This document shows positions 1 through 6,160 of a DNA stretch of 11,897 bases, one piece after another. The position numbers and the translations under genes were made by a program. This DNA comes from Aeromicrobium sp. (GTDB lineage Bacteria > Actinomycetota > Actinomycetes > Propionibacteriales > Nocardioidaceae), in the NCBI GenBank assembly GCA_023254755.1, contig JALRKU010000108.1, positions 1 to 11,897 on the forward strand, given 5' to 3'. Numbering within the stretch: the stretch's first letter is position 1; each line of letters opens with the position of its first letter. Below the pieces are notes generated by a model. That model had not been told where the DNA came from. It did not search any database and saw nothing but the letters and a program-made list of their open reading frames with translations.

Positions 1-593
1 AGCTGTCCGACAGCTACTTCGTCGTCGCCCACTTCCACTACGTGGTGTTCGGCACGGTCGTGTTCGCGATGTTCGCCGGCTTCTACTTCTGGTGGCCCAA
101 GCTGACCGGCCGCATGCTCGACGAGAAGCTGGGCAAGATCCACTTCTGGCTGCTGTTCGTCGGCTTCCACCTGACGTTCCTGGTGCAGCACTGGCTGGGT
201 GTGGAGGGCATGCCGCGTCGCTACGTCGACTACTCGCCGGCGGACGGGTTCACGACCCTGAACGAGATCTCGTCGGTGGGTGCGTTCCTGCTGGGCGCCT
301 CGACGCTGCCGTTCTTCTACAACGTGTGGAAGGCGCGCAAGAGCCCGATGGTCGGCCTCGACGACCCGTGGGGCTGGGGCCGCTCGCTTGAGTGGGCCAC
401 GTCGTCCCCGCCGCCGCGTCACAACTTCCACTCGCTGCCGCGCATCCGTTCCGAGAGCCCGGCCTTCGACCTGCACCACCCGGGGATCGCGGCGCTGGAG
501 CTGGTCGACAACCCGCACGAGCAGCACCCGCTCGCCGACGCCCCTGACGTAAACGGCAAACCCGACAGTCGCACAGAACCGCGAGACACATGA
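1..593 (+). CDS. ctaD: Cytochrome c oxidase subunit I, C-terminal part (5' end outside window)
   Basis: This is the C-terminal 196 residues of the aa3-type cytochrome c oxidase catalytic subunit, the membrane enzyme that reduces O2 and pumps protons. The frame opens at base 3. It shows VAHFHYVVFG, where the HFH pair is the family's heme a3 and heme a ligands. Helix XI/XII-like segments follow (FAGFYFWWPK, FWLLFVGFHLTFLVQHWLG), and then the conserved actinobacterial tail DDPWGWGRSLEWAT, PPPRHNF and RIRSESPAFDLHHP. The ATG at base 42 is internal and is not the start. The last codons are odd: from about base 549 six of 15 codons end in A, whereas none of the roughly 180 before do, so the extreme C-terminus may be foreign sequence. 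The stop overlaps the next gene as ATGA. Identification is secure, but whether this is the housekeeping copy cannot be judged from a fragment. Confidence 0.96.
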   Translation, partial: LSDSYFVVAHFHYVVFGTVVFAMFAGFYFWWPKLTGRMLDEKLGKIHFWLLFVGFHLTFLVQHWLGVEGMPRRYVDYSPADGFTTLNEISSVGAFLLGASTLPFFYNVWKARKSPMVGLDDPWGWGRSLEWATSSPPPRHNFHSLPRIRSESPAFDLHHPGIAALELVDNPHEQHPLADAPDVNGKPDSRTEPRDT

Positions 594-1198
594 CTCAGAC
601 CTCCACTGAACACCGCGGCCGAGGCGACCTCGATCGTGCGTCGCCGACATCCGGGTGGGTACTGCTCCTCACCGGAGCGATCGGGCTGTTCTCCGCGTCG
701 GCATTGATCGTCGAGAAGGTTCACCTCCTGGAGAACCCGCAAGCCGATCTCTCATGTGATCTCAGCGCCTTCGTGGGGTGCGGCGGAGTGGTCAACACCG
801 ACCAGGCATCAGCCTTCGGATTCCCCAACCCCCTGATTGGAGTCGTGGGCTTCGCCATCGTCATGTTCGTCGGTGCGCTGCTCGTCGCCAGAGGCTCGGT
901 CCCTCGGCCCCTCTGGGCAGGACTCGCCGTAGGAACCGTCTTCGGCGTGCTGTTCACGGGGTGGCTGCAGGTCCAGAGCCTGCTCGTCCTCGAGATGCTG
1001 TGCCCGTACTGTCTCGTCGTCTGGCTCGTCATGATCCCGCTGTCGATCACCGTTCTCAAGGAGACGCTGATGGCGTTCCGTCCAGACAGCGTCATCGCCC
1101 GAGCCGTGGAGCACTGGGGAGTGCTAGTAGGCAGCCTCTGGCTCATCGCGCTGCTCAGCGCCATCTGGTTCACCTTCGGCGAGCGTCTGTGGGCTTAG
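590..1198 (+). CDS. Vitamin K epoxide reductase (VKOR) family membrane thiol oxidoreductase
   Basis: This 202-residue integral membrane protein belongs to the bacterial VKOR family, which uses quinone to reoxidise a DsbA-like partner for disulfide formation outside the membrane. The four family cysteines are visible: the loop pair C56 and C64 (CDLSAFVGC) and the active-site C138-P-Y-C141 in a membrane helix. The VNTDQASAFGFPNPLIG segment fits the loop after the first cysteine pair. About four to five hydrophobic helices span residues 22-42, 82-100, 106-126, 130-155 and 177-196. There is no fused thioredoxin domain, and no DsbA partner lies in the window. The ATG overlaps the ctaD stop by ATGA, so translation is probably coupled. 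Codon use is richer in A-ending codons than ctaD, which suggests acquisition. The family call is strong; the physiological partner is unknown. Confidence 0.9.
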   Translation: MTQTSTEHRGRGDLDRASPTSGWVLLLTGAIGLFSASALIVEKVHLLENPQADLSCDLSAFVGCGGVVNTDQASAFGFPNPLIGVVGFAIVMFVGALLVARGSVPRPLWAGLAVGTVFGVLFTGWLQVQSLLVLEMLCPYCLVVWLVMIPLSITVLKETLMAFRPDSVIARAVEHWGVLVGSLWLIALLSAIWFTFGERLWA

Positions 1199-1225
1199 CC
1201 CCACGCTGGCGGCGGCAATGGGGCT
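1197..1225 (+). terminator. Possible stem-loop after the VKOR gene
   Basis: AGCCCC at 1197-1202 pairs with GGGGCT at 1220-1225 across a 17-nt loop, beginning inside the VKOR stop codon. No T-tract follows, so this would be a weak GC-rich actinobacterial-style terminator at best. Confidence 0.3.
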
Positions 1226-1228
1226 CCG

Positions 1229-1388
1229 TGTCCCGTCCTACGAATCGGACTGGTTCTCCGGTTCGAGCAGCCCGTTCACAAGCGGTCCATTCCGGACACT
1301 CGCCGGCTGCCCACTCGACGGGCTCCGATCAGTGTCCACAACCCGTGACCGAATGAGAGTGTCCGTATTCGACATCTCTGACGGATAG
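1229..1388. promoter_or_regulatory. Candidate res/recombination site of the small resolvase
   Basis: The 230 bp between the VKOR and resolvase genes hold no gene but contain several TGTCC-type half-site motifs. GTGTCC lies at 1229-1234, GGACACT (inverted) at 1294-1300, AGTGTCC at 1331-1337 and AGTGTCC at 1358-1364. The last one faces TGACGGATA at 1379-1387, giving a roughly 28-bp imperfect dyad (TGTCCGTAT opposite TATCCGTCA). Tn3-family resolvases bind 28-34 bp subsites with TGTC-type ends placed just upstream of their own gene, so position and motif both fit. The assignment to subsites is inference. The region also must contain the resolvase promoter. Confidence 0.4.
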
Positions 1389-1428
1389 AGCGAACATCAC
1401 GACTCGCTCTTACAACGGAGGTGGTCGG

Positions 1429-1995
1429 ATGGCCAACACCAGCAACAACCGCGTGGGCTACGCCCGCGTCAGCACCGGCGCTCAGGATCTCGCGCTGCAG
1501 ATCGATGCTCTCGAGAAGGCCGGCTGCGTCAAGATCTTCACCGACCAGGCGTCCGGAGCCAAGGCGTCACGGCCCGGGCTCGATGCCGCGCTTGAGTACC
1601 TGCGTCCCGGTGACACCCTGGTTTGCTGGAAGCTTGATCGCGTCGGGCGCTCAACTAGTCACCTGATTGCCCTGATTGGCGACCTGCGAGACCGCGAGGT
1701 CGGGTTCGCCAGCCTGACCGAGGCGATCGACACGGGCACCGCAGCCGGCGAGCTGCTGTTCACCGTCATGGCGGCCCTCGCTCAGTTCGAGCGATCGCTC
1801 ATCCAGGAACGGACCCGCGCCGGTCTCGAGGCGGCTCGATCGCGTGGCGCGAAGCCCGGGCGCAAGCCGTCGCTCTCGAGGGATCAGGTCGCTGTAGTGC
1901 GGTCCATGCATCGGGCCGGCTCTCACTCTGTGTCTGGAATCGCGGCAGTCGTGGGCGTCAGTAGGGCAACGGTGTATCGCGCGTTGAGCGGCTGA
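1429..1995 (+). CDS. Small serine recombinase (resolvase/invertase family)
   Basis: The 188-residue length is usual for Tn3/gamma-delta-type resolvases and DNA invertases, which cut and rejoin DNA through a phosphoserine link. The catalytic motif GYARVST places the nucleophile at S15 with R13. KLDRVGRS at residues 68-75 carries the conserved arginines, and QFERSLIQERTRAGL at 119-133 is the start of helix E. The C-terminal DNA-binding helix-turn-helix is at about 168-187 (SGIAAVVGVSRATVYRAL). The start is fixed by GGAGGTG six bases before the ATG. It is probably monocistronic, with a GC hairpin after the stop. The gene could resolve multimers of the element or belong to a relic transposon; no transposase or terminal repeats were found. 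It is a different subfamily from the large recombinase at 7617-9149. Confidence 0.93.
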   Translation: MANTSNNRVGYARVSTGAQDLALQIDALEKAGCVKIFTDQASGAKASRPGLDAALEYLRPGDTLVCWKLDRVGRSTSHLIALIGDLRDREVGFASLTEAIDTGTAAGELLFTVMAALAQFERSLIQERTRAGLEAARSRGAKPGRKPSLSRDQVAVVRSMHRAGSHSVSGIAAVVGVSRATVYRALSG

Positions 1996-1996
1996 A

Positions 1997-2015
1997 CGAG
2001 CGGCGGGGACGCTCG
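1997..2015 (+). terminator. GC hairpin after the resolvase gene
   Basis: CGAGCG (1997-2002) and CGCTCG (2010-2015) form a perfect 6-bp stem with a 7-nt loop one base after the resolvase stop. No T-run follows. The position argues for a terminator, but the stem is short. Confidence 0.45.
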
Positions 2016-2099
2016 ACCGGGTTGGTTCGCTCGCTCGGTTGGTCGGCCCTGTCGTTGACCGATGACGTCGTCTCGTGTCGGTCTCGCATGCCGTGTGCT

Positions 2100-2119
2100 G
2101 TGACGGATAGATTTGTCAC
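2100..2119 (+). promoter_or_regulatory. Probable leaderless promoter/operator of the zinc-ribbon and methyltransferase genes
   Basis: GTGAC (2100-2104) and GTCAC (2115-2119) form a dyad with a 10-bp spacer. The spacer contains TAGATT (2108-2113), a good TAnnnT -10 box. The next gene's ATG is at 2123 and no Shine-Dalgarno sequence precedes it, so transcription probably starts at or beside the ATG. The 11-mer TGACGGATAGA here (2101-2111) recurs exactly at 1379-1389 upstream of the resolvase. No convincing -35 box was seen. Confidence 0.4.
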
Positions 2120-2122
2120 GCC

Positions 2123-2329
2123 ATGACAGTCGAGCTCAACGATCTGGGTGATCACGAGTTGGAGACCCTGCGGATCGTGCTGCGCCGCGAGCAGCTCCAG
2201 CGCTCAGGCGAGCGTTGGCACGACTGTCTGGTCTGCGAGGTTCGGTTCGTTGGCCGGGCCGACGCCACGTTCTGCAGCGGGCGCTGTCGCACCGCCGCTT
2301 ACCGCCGACGGAAGGCCCAGCGTGAGTGA
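2123..2329 (+). CDS. Small zinc-ribbon protein coupled to the methyltransferase
   Basis: This 68-residue protein of unknown function has a charged helical N-terminus (LGDHELETLRIVLRREQL). It ends in a four-cysteine metal site: C35-x2-C38-x12-C51-x3-C55, with FCSGRCRTAAYRRRK at the end. CSxxCRxxAYRRR-type ends occur in many short actinobacterial zinc-ribbon proteins, and the basic tail suggests nucleic-acid contact. The ATG has no Shine-Dalgarno sequence but lies just downstream of a -10-like box, so a leaderless message is likely. Its last codons overlap the GTG of the methyltransferase by 8 bp (2322-2329), which implies coupled translation and a shared role. It could be a regulator or specificity cofactor of the methyltransferase; that is inference from position only. 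Confidence 0.75.
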   Translation: MTVELNDLGDHELETLRIVLRREQLQRSGERWHDCLVCEVRFVGRADATFCSGRCRTAAYRRRKAQRE

Positions 2330-3227
2330 CACCACCGATGTCGTCAGAGTCAGGACTTCGCGCAGGTACGGCACGCTCTCGCCGTTGCGGTACCCCGGGG
2401 GGAAAGCCGCTCTTGCCGGGCTGTTCGCTGATCTGATCGCCGAGATCGGCATCGACGGGTGCACCTACGTCGAGCCATATGCGGGCGGTGCCGGAGCCGG
2501 TATCGCTCTCTTGCGTGAGGGTCTCGTCGACAGACTGGTCATCAACGACATCGATCCTGCGGTGCACGCCTTCTGGTCCGAGGTGGCGACGAACAACGAC
2601 GACTTCACCAGTTGGGTCGAGGAGGTCCCGCTGACCGTCGAGCAGTGGCTCGTGCAGCGGGACATCTACCGGTCCAAGACCTCTGATGCTCAACAGCTCG
2701 GCCGCGCATTCTTCTATCTCAACCGCACCAACCGGTCCGGAATCCTGCGAGCCGGTGTGATCGGCGGTCAGGCCCAGACCGGCAACTACAAGATCGACGC
2801 GCGCTTCAACCGGGGGACGTTGGTGAGTCGGCTTCGGGCTATCGGCGATCTAGCCCACGCGATCGAGGTCACGGCGCTCGACGGACGAACGGTGATCGAC
2901 CGCTACGCCCAGGACTCGTCAGCGTTCCTGTACATCGATCCCCCTTACGTCGCAGCAGGCGGGCGGCTCTACCTCAACGCGTTCGAGGGGCGCGATCATC
3001 AAGCTCTGGCGGCAGCCGTCGACGACATCGCTGGAGCACACTGGCTGATGTCATACGACGTCTCGCCGTTCATCAGCAAGCTCTACCGCCGCCACTTCCA
3101 GGCACTGCTCGAGCTCAACTACTCAGCGCGCTATCCGGGCATGGCTGACGAGTTGATCGTGACATCTGAGTCGGTACGGTCCGCGCTCACGGCGGTCACG
3201 GGACGTACGGCACCAGCAGGAGCTTGA
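2322..3227 (+). CDS. D12-class N6-adenine DNA methyltransferase (Dam family)
   Basis: This 301-residue DNA adenine methyltransferase transfers a methyl group from S-adenosylmethionine to adenine N6. The family motifs appear in Dam order: RYPGGK (residues 23-28, motif X), VEPYAGGAGAG (50-60, AdoMet-binding motif I), INDIDP (74-79), FFYLNRTNRSGI (130-141), and the catalytic IDPPYV (205-210, motif IV). A probable motif around HWLMSYD (240-246) follows. The GTG at 2322 overlaps the zinc-ribbon stop. Longer in-frame upstream starts give non-homologous sequence and were rejected. The gene converges with the ParB-like gene and overlaps it by 32 bp. No restriction endonuclease is recognisable nearby, so it is either an orphan methylase or part of a non-classical system. 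The recognition site cannot be read from the protein; GATC should not be assumed. Confidence 0.93.
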   Translation: MSDTTDVVRVRTSRRYGTLSPLRYPGGKAALAGLFADLIAEIGIDGCTYVEPYAGGAGAGIALLREGLVDRLVINDIDPAVHAFWSEVATNNDDFTSWVEEVPLTVEQWLVQRDIYRSKTSDAQQLGRAFFYLNRTNRSGILRAGVIGGQAQTGNYKIDARFNRGTLVSRLRAIGDLAHAIEVTALDGRTVIDRYAQDSSAFLYIDPPYVAAGGRLYLNAFEGRDHQALAAAVDDIAGAHWLMSYDVSPFISKLYRRHFQALLELNYSARYPGMADELIVTSESVRSALTAVTGRTAPAGA

Positions 3228-4719
3228 GCAGAGATTCGACGAGGCTGTACGCCTTCCGGACTTCTCCGTCGTCGACGGGAAAGTTCGCGTCGTGAGCGAC
3301 CGCGTTGAACCAGGCGAGCGATCCGGGGACGGTCACGTTCCCGCTCTTGACCTTCTGGATCACGTTCTTGTGCGTGCGGTCCTTCCCGTGGATGGCGACG
3401 ATCGCATCGACGCACTTCCCCAGCTCCCCGCTCACGTGATGCGGAGTTCCGGAGAAGTGAAGCTTGGTGGTCGCCTCGAGGACCGAGCGGAGCAGCATGG
3501 CCGCTGCCGCCGGCGTGTCCTTCACGTCGACCTTCCTGAGCTCGAGATAGCGCCGCTCGAGGTTGCTCGGGATCTTCGTCAGATCGAAGCCGCCGATGGG
3601 CAGACCTCGCTTGGTGTCCGGGTTGTTGGGCCCCCGTCCGCCGGAGGTGCCGCCCGTGGCTCCAGTGCCCCCGGTGCCGGCTCCACTGCCCGGCGAGCCG
3701 GTACCGCCACCGGCCGTGCCGGACCCGCTGGCACCTCCACCAGCCGAGCCCGACCCACCGGCACCTCCAGCTGACGCACCGCCAGTGCCGGGGGCGGGCT
3801 TCGCCGGTCGGCGGCCCCACAGGGCCTCGAGCAGGTCCTCGCGCTCTTGGGTGTCCTTCTTGAACTCGGGCGAGCGGGTGTTGAACACCTTGGCGCGGAA
3901 GCCCTGCATCAGGATCTCGACCGCACCGCGTTGCGAGACCGTGAGGCCAGCGCCGATCGCAGCGGCCGACTTCCGGTGAGGCTTGATCTGGTAGCCCTCG
4001 AACTCGATCCCCATCGTCTGAGCGATGTCAGGGGGACGGTAGGCGTACTCGAAGGCTGACATCAAGAGGTCGGGCCCCGACACGTAGTCGTGAAGGCTGG
4101 CGTCCTTGAACTTCACCCCGGTCAGGAAGCGGCGCATCTCGGCCATCCGGAGCAGCCGCTGGATCTCGACGTCGGGATACGTCGCTCGCAGGTCGTCGAA
4201 CGTGACGTCCGGGCCCAGGAGGGAGTGGTAGAACTTCGCCTGCTGATCCGGCTTCCATGCTCGCTTCGACAAGCCGGTGTGGAGGCGACCGACGTGGGGG
4301 CGCGCGAACCCACGATCCGGCGCAACGATCACCCGAATGGTCGCGGGCACATCGGACAGCTCTCGCGCGTAGCGGGTGAGGAGTTGCTCGACTTCCGTCT
4401 GGTGCTGGGGCACGAGGCTCGGGTCCTGGATCAGCTTGAGCGCGCTGACTCGACGGTTGCCCTCGAGCACGACGAACTTCTTGACCGGCTTCTTCTTGCC
4501 CTTGATCGCCACGAGTTCCTCGACGACGACGGGTACCTCGTTGTCGAAGTAGCCGTCACGCAGCAGCTGCCTGACCATCGTCAGAACGTCTTCGGCGGCG
4601 ATCAGAAACGCAAGCGCGGCGACTTCATCGTCTGGTCGGACAGGGATCCGGTAATTCTCGAGATCGAGGAACAGGTCCGTGACCGCGACAGGGACGATCG
4701 GCAGCTCGGTGTACGCCAT
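3196..4719 (-). CDS. ParB/Srx-fold protein with long glycine-rich linker and helical C-terminal domain
   Basis: The protein has 507 residues. Residues 8-97 look like the ParB N-terminal/sulfiredoxin-like fold: LFLDLENYRIP, then a helix (EDVLTMVRQLLRDGYF), a strand pair and the signature VVLEGNRRVSALKLI with EGNRR at 86-90. In ParB-fold proteins that motif contacts CTP or another nucleotide. Residues 100-300 are helical and unassigned. Residues 305-366 are a low-complexity Gly/Ser/Ala/Thr linker. The C-terminal domain (about 375-507) is helical, with LLRSVLEATTKL and WFNAVAHDANF. It vaguely recalls HEPN-like or DUF4145-like helical modules, but the HEPN RNase R-x4-6-H motif is not seen. GGAGGG precedes the ATG. 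It is probably co-transcribed from the membrane-protein gene upstream. It lacks a ParA partner, so plasmid partition is unlikely; a defence or methylation-linked role is inference. Confidence 0.8.
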   Translation of the reverse strand: MAYTELPIVPVAVTDLFLDLENYRIPVRPDDEVAALAFLIAAEDVLTMVRQLLRDGYFDNEVPVVVEELVAIKGKKKPVKKFVVLEGNRRVSALKLIQDPSLVPQHQTEVEQLLTRYARELSDVPATIRVIVAPDRGFARPHVGRLHTGLSKRAWKPDQQAKFYHSLLGPDVTFDDLRATYPDVEIQRLLRMAEMRRFLTGVKFKDASLHDYVSGPDLLMSAFEYAYRPPDIAQTMGIEFEGYQIKPHRKSAAAIGAGLTVSQRGAVEILMQGFRAKVFNTRSPEFKKDTQEREDLLEALWGRRPAKPAPGTGGASAGGAGGSGSAGGGASGSGTAGGGTGSPGSGAGTGGTGATGGTSGGRGPNNPDTKRGLPIGGFDLTKIPSNLERRYLELRKVDVKDTPAAAAMLLRSVLEATTKLHFSGTPHHVSGELGKCVDAIVAIHGKDRTHKNVIQKVKSGNVTVPGSLAWFNAVAHDANFPVDDGEVRKAYSLVESLLKLLLVPYVP

Positions 4720-4738
4720 CGGTCGCCCTCCAGGTCGA

Positions 4739-4763
4739 GGGCCGCCGGCGCACGCCGGAGCCC
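4739..4763. other. GC-rich hairpin between the membrane-protein and ParB-like genes
   Basis: CCGGCG (4745-4750) and CGCCGG (4753-4758) are a perfect inverted repeat separated by two bases, extended by GGGC (4739-4742) and GCCC (4760-4763). It sits in the 130-bp gap between two genes on the minus strand. There is no T-run after it in the minus direction, so attenuation, RNA processing or a weak terminator are all possible. The rest of the gap is otherwise featureless apart from the GGAGGG ribosome site of the ParB-like gene. Confidence 0.35.
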
Positions 4764-4849
4764 TTTACGCGTGTGGCTGTCACGATAGTGCGCCGGGCGC
4801 TCGACCGGGCCGAGGTTCCTCAGCGCGTCGCCCCGACCATGCCGCGGAT

Positions 4850-5638
4850 CTACCAGCAGAAGTCGACGCCCTCCACGCTTGACCAGAACGTCGCGTTGGT
4901 CGCGGTGCCCCCGTCGTCGAGCGGAACCTCGCACTCGGGGTTCAGACCGTTGACGAGGTCGGACCGGGTGTCGACTCCGGCCACGATCGCCGGGTTGCCG
5001 GTGGTCACGAACTTGCTCCACTCGTTCCGATCTTCTTCGGGAAAGCTGGCGAATCGCACCCCGACGCCGCCCTCGCCCATGTCGGACAGGTCGAGGAACT
5101 CGGTGAAGTCCTGGCTTTTGGACTCGCCGCCGTCGAGGACGAGGAGTCGAGGCTCGATGTGGACGATCGTGGCCTGGCAGTTGCTGGCCTTGAACGCGTC
5201 CTCCTCGAGCGTCTCGCGTCGGCGGTCGTCGAGCAGGCACAGATCCCGAGGCACCTTCAGGACGAGGTCGTGCTCCAGCACGCCGTCACGCGAGCGAACC
5301 TTGCGCTCCTCGTCGAGGTTCGTGAATCGGACCTCGCCGTCGGACTGTAGGCCCACGTCGACCTTGCCCGGATCGGCTTCTTCGGTGCTGGTGGCCGGAC
5401 GCACCCATCCGTCGATCTCGACCTTCACGGAGCGCGACTCGTCGACGACCATCGTGTAGGCGGCCTTGATCGCGACCTTGTCCGGGTCCTCGTCATCGGA
5501 CCCACCGTTGAGCAGCTTCGGTCCCTGGTAGATCGCGAGGAGCGCAACGACGAGGATCAGAATGCCCGCCCAGCGGTTCCGCTCGAGCCAGGATCGGTCG
5601 TCGGTCTCGTACTCGTCGTCGTGGTCGTTCTTGGCCAT
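4850..5638 (-). CDS. Single-pass membrane-anchored protein of unknown function
   Basis: I do not recognise this 262-residue family. The N-terminus is very acidic (KNDHDDEYETDD) and is followed by WLERNRWAGILILVVALLAIY, a single hydrophobic segment at about residues 18-39 with Arg/Glu on its cytoplasmic side. It is probably an uncleaved anchor with the remaining 220 residues outside. That domain is acidic, beta-rich in character and has four cysteines, including a C-terminal FCW. The start at 5638 is chosen because GGAGGTG lies just upstream; the longer in-frame start at 5686 would run through a palindromic operator and adds non-homologous residues. It is divergent from the XRE regulator and lies upstream of the ParB-like gene on the same strand. 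Regulation by the intervening palindromes is likely. It might be a surface, immunity or exclusion protein, but nothing in the sequence decides this. Confidence 0.72.
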   Translation of the reverse strand: MAKNDHDDEYETDDRSWLERNRWAGILILVVALLAIYQGPKLLNGGSDDEDPDKVAIKAAYTMVVDESRSVKVEIDGWVRPATSTEEADPGKVDVGLQSDGEVRFTNLDEERKVRSRDGVLEHDLVLKVPRDLCLLDDRRRETLEEDAFKASNCQATIVHIEPRLLVLDGGESKSQDFTEFLDLSDMGEGGVGVRFASFPEEDRNEWSKFVTTGNPAIVAGVDTRSDLVNGLNPECEVPLDDGGTATNATFWSSVEGVDFCW

Positions 5639-5668
5639 CGGCACCTCCGGGGTCGGGCGCACGTCGGC

Positions 5669-5720
5669 GCACTGGTGCTTAAACATCCCATCTGAAACAC
5701 GGGAGTCAAAGCACCGGTGC
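5669..5720. promoter_or_regulatory. Paired palindromic operators in the divergent promoter region
   Basis: GCACTGGTGC (5669-5678) and GCACCGGTGC (5711-5720) are near-perfect and perfect 10-bp palindromes. Their centres are 42 bp apart, four helical turns, so they lie on the same DNA face. They fill the 98-bp gap between the membrane-protein gene and the XRE gene. This is the expected layout for an autoregulating XRE dimer repressing both promoters, possibly by cooperative binding. Binding by the neighbouring XRE protein is inference. No strong -35/-10 pair could be fixed. Confidence 0.6.
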
Positions 5721-5736
5721 CGCAGATTCTTGTCGT

Positions 5737-6027
5737 GTGCCCACCGCCCCGCGTCGAGACGAGCAGGCGTGGGCGCTGTACGCCGAGGAGGTCGGCCTCC
5801 GCCTCGCCCGCGCCCGCCAGACCCTCGGGCTCAGCCAAGAGCGTGTTGCCCACCGTGCTGGCCTGACCGGGCACACCCTGCAGAAGCTCGAGAAGGGCGA
5901 GACCCGTCCGGGCGTCCCGCTCAACCCGAAGCTCCGCACCCTGATCGCCCTCGCCCAGGTCCTCCAGGTCGAACTGTCCGACCTTCTCCCGCCGACCCCG
6001 CCAGACCTCACCGCCCGCTCCGGCTGA
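5737..6027 (+). CDS. XRE-family helix-turn-helix transcriptional regulator
   Basis: This 96-residue Cro/C1-type DNA-binding protein has its HTH at about residues 19-78. LARARQTLGLSQERVAHRAGLTGHTLQKLEKGETRP contains the usual recognition helix (GLTGHTLQKLEKG), followed by RTLIALAQVLQVELSDLL, which closes the five-helix fold. The C-terminus is a short Pro-rich tail. A GTG start at 5737 is used with no Shine-Dalgarno sequence; a GTG two bases upstream is in another frame. It is divergent from the membrane-protein gene with two palindromes between them, and it precedes the excisionase-like and Rep-like genes. A role as the element's maintenance or immunity repressor is likely but inferred from context. 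Confidence 0.87.
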   Translation: MPTAPRRDEQAWALYAEEVGLRLARARQTLGLSQERVAHRAGLTGHTLQKLEKGETRPGVPLNPKLRTLIALAQVLQVELSDLLPPTPPDLTARSG

Positions 6028-6160
6028 CCGCCCGCGGCACGACCGGTCCGTCCCGCCGTGCTGGCCGACCGCCCGCGGTCGTCCGATCGCCCGGTTGGAC
6101 CCATGCGAGCGCGTTTCCGCAGGTCACAGCGTTGTGTTCTGAAACGGGTACCTGTTCTGT
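6028..6160 (+). promoter_or_regulatory. Intergenic region with repeated 12-mer, hairpin and likely excisionase-gene promoter
   Basis: GACCGCCCGCGG occurs at 6026-6037 and 6067-6078. The second copy forms a small hairpin, GACCG/CGGTC with a CCCG loop (6067-6080), which could end the XRE transcript. Further on, TGTTCTG occurs at 6135-6141 and 6153-6159, two copies 18 bp apart immediately before the next ATG. That suggests a regulator site or a leaderless start. TCTGAAAC (6138-6145) also occurs in the XRE promoter region (5691-5698). Confidence 0.35.

Noticed and set aside
731..738. GAGAACCC in the VKOR gene as a partner for the att core at 9169-9176
   Set aside because: It is only 8 bp, sits within an intact gene with no LLM sequence beside it, and is best explained by chance.
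2148..2321. N-terminal extension of the methyltransferase
   Set aside because: The residues are Ser/Ala-rich and non-homologous and lie entirely over the zinc-ribbon gene; the GTG at 2322 gives the family's normal beginning.
3563..3979. Pro/Ala-rich plus-strand frame opposite the ParB-like linker
   Set aside because: It is the complement of the Gly/Ser/Ala linker and is low complexity; the linker lies in a continuous ParB-like frame.
3196..4719. Plasmid partition ParB
   Set aside because: No ParA gene, no parS-like repeats and no central ParB HTH were seen; only the N-terminal fold signature matches.
5639..5686. 16-codon N-terminal extension of the membrane protein
   Set aside because: It would run through the 5669-5678 palindrome, and the ATG at 5638 has a strong GGAGGTG ribosome site.
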